Below are positions 13,692-15,506 of a stretch of DNA of 15,506 bases, piece by piece (within the stretch, counting starts at the first letter, position 1; each line of letters starts with the position of its first letter). The notes under the pieces were generated by a model that had not been told where the DNA came from, made no database searches, and worked only from the letters and a program-made list of their open reading frames with translations. A program made the position numbers and the translations under genes. The DNA is from JAZNUH01 sp045592225 (GTDB lineage Bacteria; Bacillota; Clostridia; UMGS1883; UMGS1540), in the NCBI GenBank assembly GCA_045592225.1, contig JAZNUH010000025.1:1-15506 (forward strand), given 5' to 3'.

Positions 13692-14309
13692 TTAACGTAT
13701 AAAGTTTGTTCGTACTACTTGCTCTTTTTGTGGCAGACCGTATTTTTCTTTTCCAAGCGCAATACTCTTCATAAGAAACACCATATTATTTGCAAGTGTA
13801 CGCATTATCTGCATTCCCTCAAGGTCCTGTGCCGCTTCGCCTGCGCCTTTGCCGTGAGCAATATTCCAGTACTGACTTGATGCCACAGGCATTCCGCTTA
13901 TGGTAAAGTATTTATTTAATACATCAAAGCTTGCCGAGCATCCGCCACGGCGTGCAACAGCAATGGATGCGCCCACCTTCATTCTCTTATCAAAGCCTGT
14001 ACTGTAGAAAAGGCGGTCAAGGAAGGACACCAGTGTACCGTTTGGTGATGCATAGTAAACAGGACTTGCAACCACCATTCCGTCGCATTCGCGCAGCTTT
14101 TCCGCAACCTCGTTTACTATATCGTCTATTGCACATTTGCCCGTTTTTGTGCAGGACATACAGGCAACACAGCCGCGTACAGCCTCTTTGCCTACGTGCA
14201 CTATTTCTACCTCTACTCCCTCTGCCGCAAAAACTTTGTTCATTTCGGCAAGGGCTGTGTATGTATTACCCTCTGCATGAGGACTTCCGTTAATCATTAA
14301 TACTTTCAT
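13692..14309 (-). CDS. Flavodoxin-fold NAD(P)H-dependent FMN reductase with Fe-S type cysteine motif
   Basis: The protein has 205 residues from the ATG at 14309, which has AGGAGG 8 bases upstream; an in-frame start 33 bases earlier lies at the -10 box and is rejected. KVLMINGSPHAEGNT (2-16) is the flavin phosphate-binding loop, and ASPVYYASPNGTLVSFLDR (about 78-96) is the second FMN-binding segment. The cysteines C47, C50, C53 and C59 (C-x2-C-x2-C-x5-C) match the compact cluster motif of iron-sulfur flavoproteins. It would transfer electrons from NAD(P)H or ferredoxin to an unknown acceptor in the cytoplasm. It is probably co-transcribed with the amino acid permease, but the functional link is unclear. 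Confidence 0.9.
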   Translation of the reverse strand: MKVLMINGSPHAEGNTYTALAEMNKVFAAEGVEVEIVHVGKEAVRGCVACMSCTKTGKCAIDDIVNEVAEKLRECDGMVVASPVYYASPNGTLVSFLDRLFYSTGFDKRMKVGASIAVARRGGCSASFDVLNKYFTISGMPVASSQYWNIAHGKGAGEAAQDLEGMQIMRTLANNMVFLMKSIALGKEKYGLPQKEQVVRTNFIR

Positions 14310-14333
14310 TTTTGTTACCTCCTGTTTTGTACT

Positions 14334-14362
14334 ATTATACAATATTTTCTTCTTTTATTCAA
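14334..14362 (-). promoter_or_regulatory. Promoter of the flavoprotein/permease operon
   Basis: On the minus strand TTGAAT (14362-14357), a 17-base spacer and TATAAT (14339-14334). The -35 box overlaps the spoIID stop codon. Confidence 0.7.
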
Positions 14363-15275
14363 CCGCTATTTCCACTCCCGTATAATAGGTTTTTAAAATT
14401 TGGTCATAGGTAGCGCCTTTTTCCGCCATAGCATTTGCGCCGTACTGGCTCATGCCAACACCGTGACCGTTTCCCTTTACATTAAAAGTTATATTATCCC
14501 CTTCTGTGACAATTTCAAAGTTTGCAGAATTTAAGCCGAACAGAGAACGGATTTCTGTTCCCGAAAACTTTTTGCCACCTATAACAATGCTTTTTACTGC
14601 ACCACCCTGACTATGTACGATTTCTCCCACCTCTGCGGACACACCAAGTATATTTTCAAATTCTGCCTTTGAAACAGTTACCTGCGTCTCAAACTTTGGC
14701 GAGGATGCATCTCCCGGACTTTCCACACTGCGTAAATACGGCAAGCTTCCGCCCCACACGTCCTCGGAATTTTCTGTTCTGCCGCTGCCCGTGGAGTGAA
14801 ACACCGCCACAATGGGCTCATTATCATAAACCATAATTTCACCACGGGTATCGCTTATAGCCTTTCTCATTTTGTCACCATACTGTTTTTCCCAGCTATC
14901 CCCCATTTTACTTTTTATATCCTCTGCCGAAAGCCACGCCTTGCAATGGGTACTGTCGGTACATATATCTGCATCGGGATGAGTTTCGTCCGCCTCGCCA
15001 TCCTGTTTTTTATTTATTATATAGGTTCTTGCCGCTACCGCCTGTGCCTTAAGTGCCTCTGCATGAAAGGATGCAGGCATCTCCCCTGCAAGTACCCCGT
15101 AAAGATACTCCTCCACGTTCACCACTTCTACAGAGCCATCGGCTTTTTTTACTGTTGCAGTTAAATTATATGTGTTTTTTGCCACCTGTTCCCTGTCCCA
15201 GAAAAGCGACACGCAAAAAGGCAGTCCAATTATTAAAAACACAAAAAAGAGCAAATAAGCAAGTATTCTTCTCAA
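14355..15275 (-). CDS. spoIID: Stage II sporulation protein D (SpoIID, peptidoglycan lytic transglycosylase)
   Basis: The protein has 306 residues. I chose a TTG at 15275 because AAGGAGAGG ends 7 bases upstream; earlier in-frame starts would place this SD inside the gene or lie between the promoter boxes. An N-terminal membrane anchor (about 3-25) places the enzyme in the mother-cell membrane. There it cuts stem-free glycan strands with SpoIIM and SpoIIP during engulfment. VLAGEMPASFHAEALKAQAV holds the catalytic glutamate (E65). CTDSTHC (C105, C111) matches the zinc-binding cysteine pair described for clostridial SpoIID. HSTGSGRTENSEDVWGG and GHGVGMSQYGA are further family signatures. It is transcribed from a sigma-E-type promoter. 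Confidence 0.96.
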   Translation of the reverse strand: MRRILAYLLFFVFLIIGLPFCVSLFWDREQVAKNTYNLTATVKKADGSVEVVNVEEYLYGVLAGEMPASFHAEALKAQAVAARTYIINKKQDGEADETHPDADICTDSTHCKAWLSAEDIKSKMGDSWEKQYGDKMRKAISDTRGEIMVYDNEPIVAVFHSTGSGRTENSEDVWGGSLPYLRSVESPGDASSPKFETQVTVSKAEFENILGVSAEVGEIVHSQGGAVKSIVIGGKKFSGTEIRSLFGLNSANFEIVTEGDNITFNVKGNGHGVGMSQYGANAMAEKGATYDQILKTYYTGVEIAVE

Positions 15276-15297
15276 AGCAAGTCCTCTCCTTTCTAAA

Positions 15298-15325
15298 AGA
15301 CTATGCCGCAAAGAAAAAAATATTC
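15298..15325 (-). promoter_or_regulatory. Sigma-E-type promoter of spoIID
   Basis: On the minus strand GAATATT (15325-15319), a 13-base spacer and CATAGTCT (15305-15298) fit the mother-cell sigma-E pattern (ATATT about 14 bp from CATAnnnT). The leader would be short, with the SD near its 5' end. Confidence 0.65.
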
Positions 15326-15506
15326 ACATCTTATTTACAATTGGTGCATAATTTGTACATATTCAGGTTGTATAATAAAAACATAGAAAGGAGATGGCAA
15401 GACCCTTGACACACTAGAACCTTCAAGCTATTTTCATTAGATTAGTCATTTTGAAAACCTACCAAATACAATACATAAAATAACCCCCAAAAAACAATCG
15501 CACAGA
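15326..15506. other. Intergenic region upstream of spoIID, no gene found
   Basis: The region is AT-rich. On the plus strand it holds a TATAAT (15371-15376) and an AAAGGAG (about 15387-15393) followed by only a 7-codon frame. These could be the start of a transcript leading out of the window, but nothing within it is coding. Confidence 0.5.

Noticed and set aside
15394..15417. Seven-codon plus-strand leader peptide after AAAGGAG
   Set aside because: The SD touches the ATG with almost no spacing and no downstream attenuator or gene is visible in the window.

Overview
The window looks like chromosome from an anaerobic, endospore-forming Clostridia-type Firmicute. It carries two mother-cell sporulation genes (spoIID and spoIIID), is AT-rich between genes, has strong Shine-Dalgarno (SD) sites and sigma-A-like promoters with 17-bp spacers, and encodes S-layer-homology (SLH) surface proteins. 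It cannot be placed to a species from sequence alone. Most genes are ordinary chromosomal genes. The accessory material lies at about 4.8-5.4 kb and 7.6-8.1 kb.

Layout. 1-1821 (minus): a LytTR response regulator followed by an AgrC-like sensor kinase that runs off the window. 2017-4647 (plus): a secreted protein with InlB-type repeats and SLH domains, then a 111-residue unknown; an AgrA-like direct repeat lies between this operon and the regulator. 4811-5510 (minus): a four-helix-bundle (S23/IVP family) protein, an array of seven short hairpins joined by GTGAAAT/ATTTCAC linkers, and tRNA-Arg(CCG) with its terminator. 5669-7284: a membrane-anchored polysaccharide deacetylase converging on ribonuclease HI. 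7400-7543: a 47-residue membrane peptide with its own promoter and terminator. 7606-8135: a 240-bp tandem repeat (two full copies plus the start of a third) ending at the spoIIID stop codon. 8457-12099 (minus): an operon of a receptor-like TIR protein (signal peptide, vWA-like ectodomain, membrane helix, cytosolic TIR) and an SLH-anchored transglutaminase-like protein. 12257-14309 (minus): an APC amino acid permease behind a flavodoxin-fold Fe-S/FMN reductase. 14355-15275 (minus): spoIID with a sigma-E-type promoter. 15306-15506: no gene found.

How the parts may work together. The kinase/regulator pair may control itself and the divergent surface-protein operon through the direct repeat. The TIR protein and the SLH transglutaminase are probably co-transcribed and share an envelope location, which suggests a cell-surface sensing module with an intracellular TIR output. 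The hairpin array beside the four-helix-bundle gene and downstream of a tRNA looks like a small structured, possibly mobile, module that I cannot assign to a described system. All functions are inferred from reading sequence; no searches were run.
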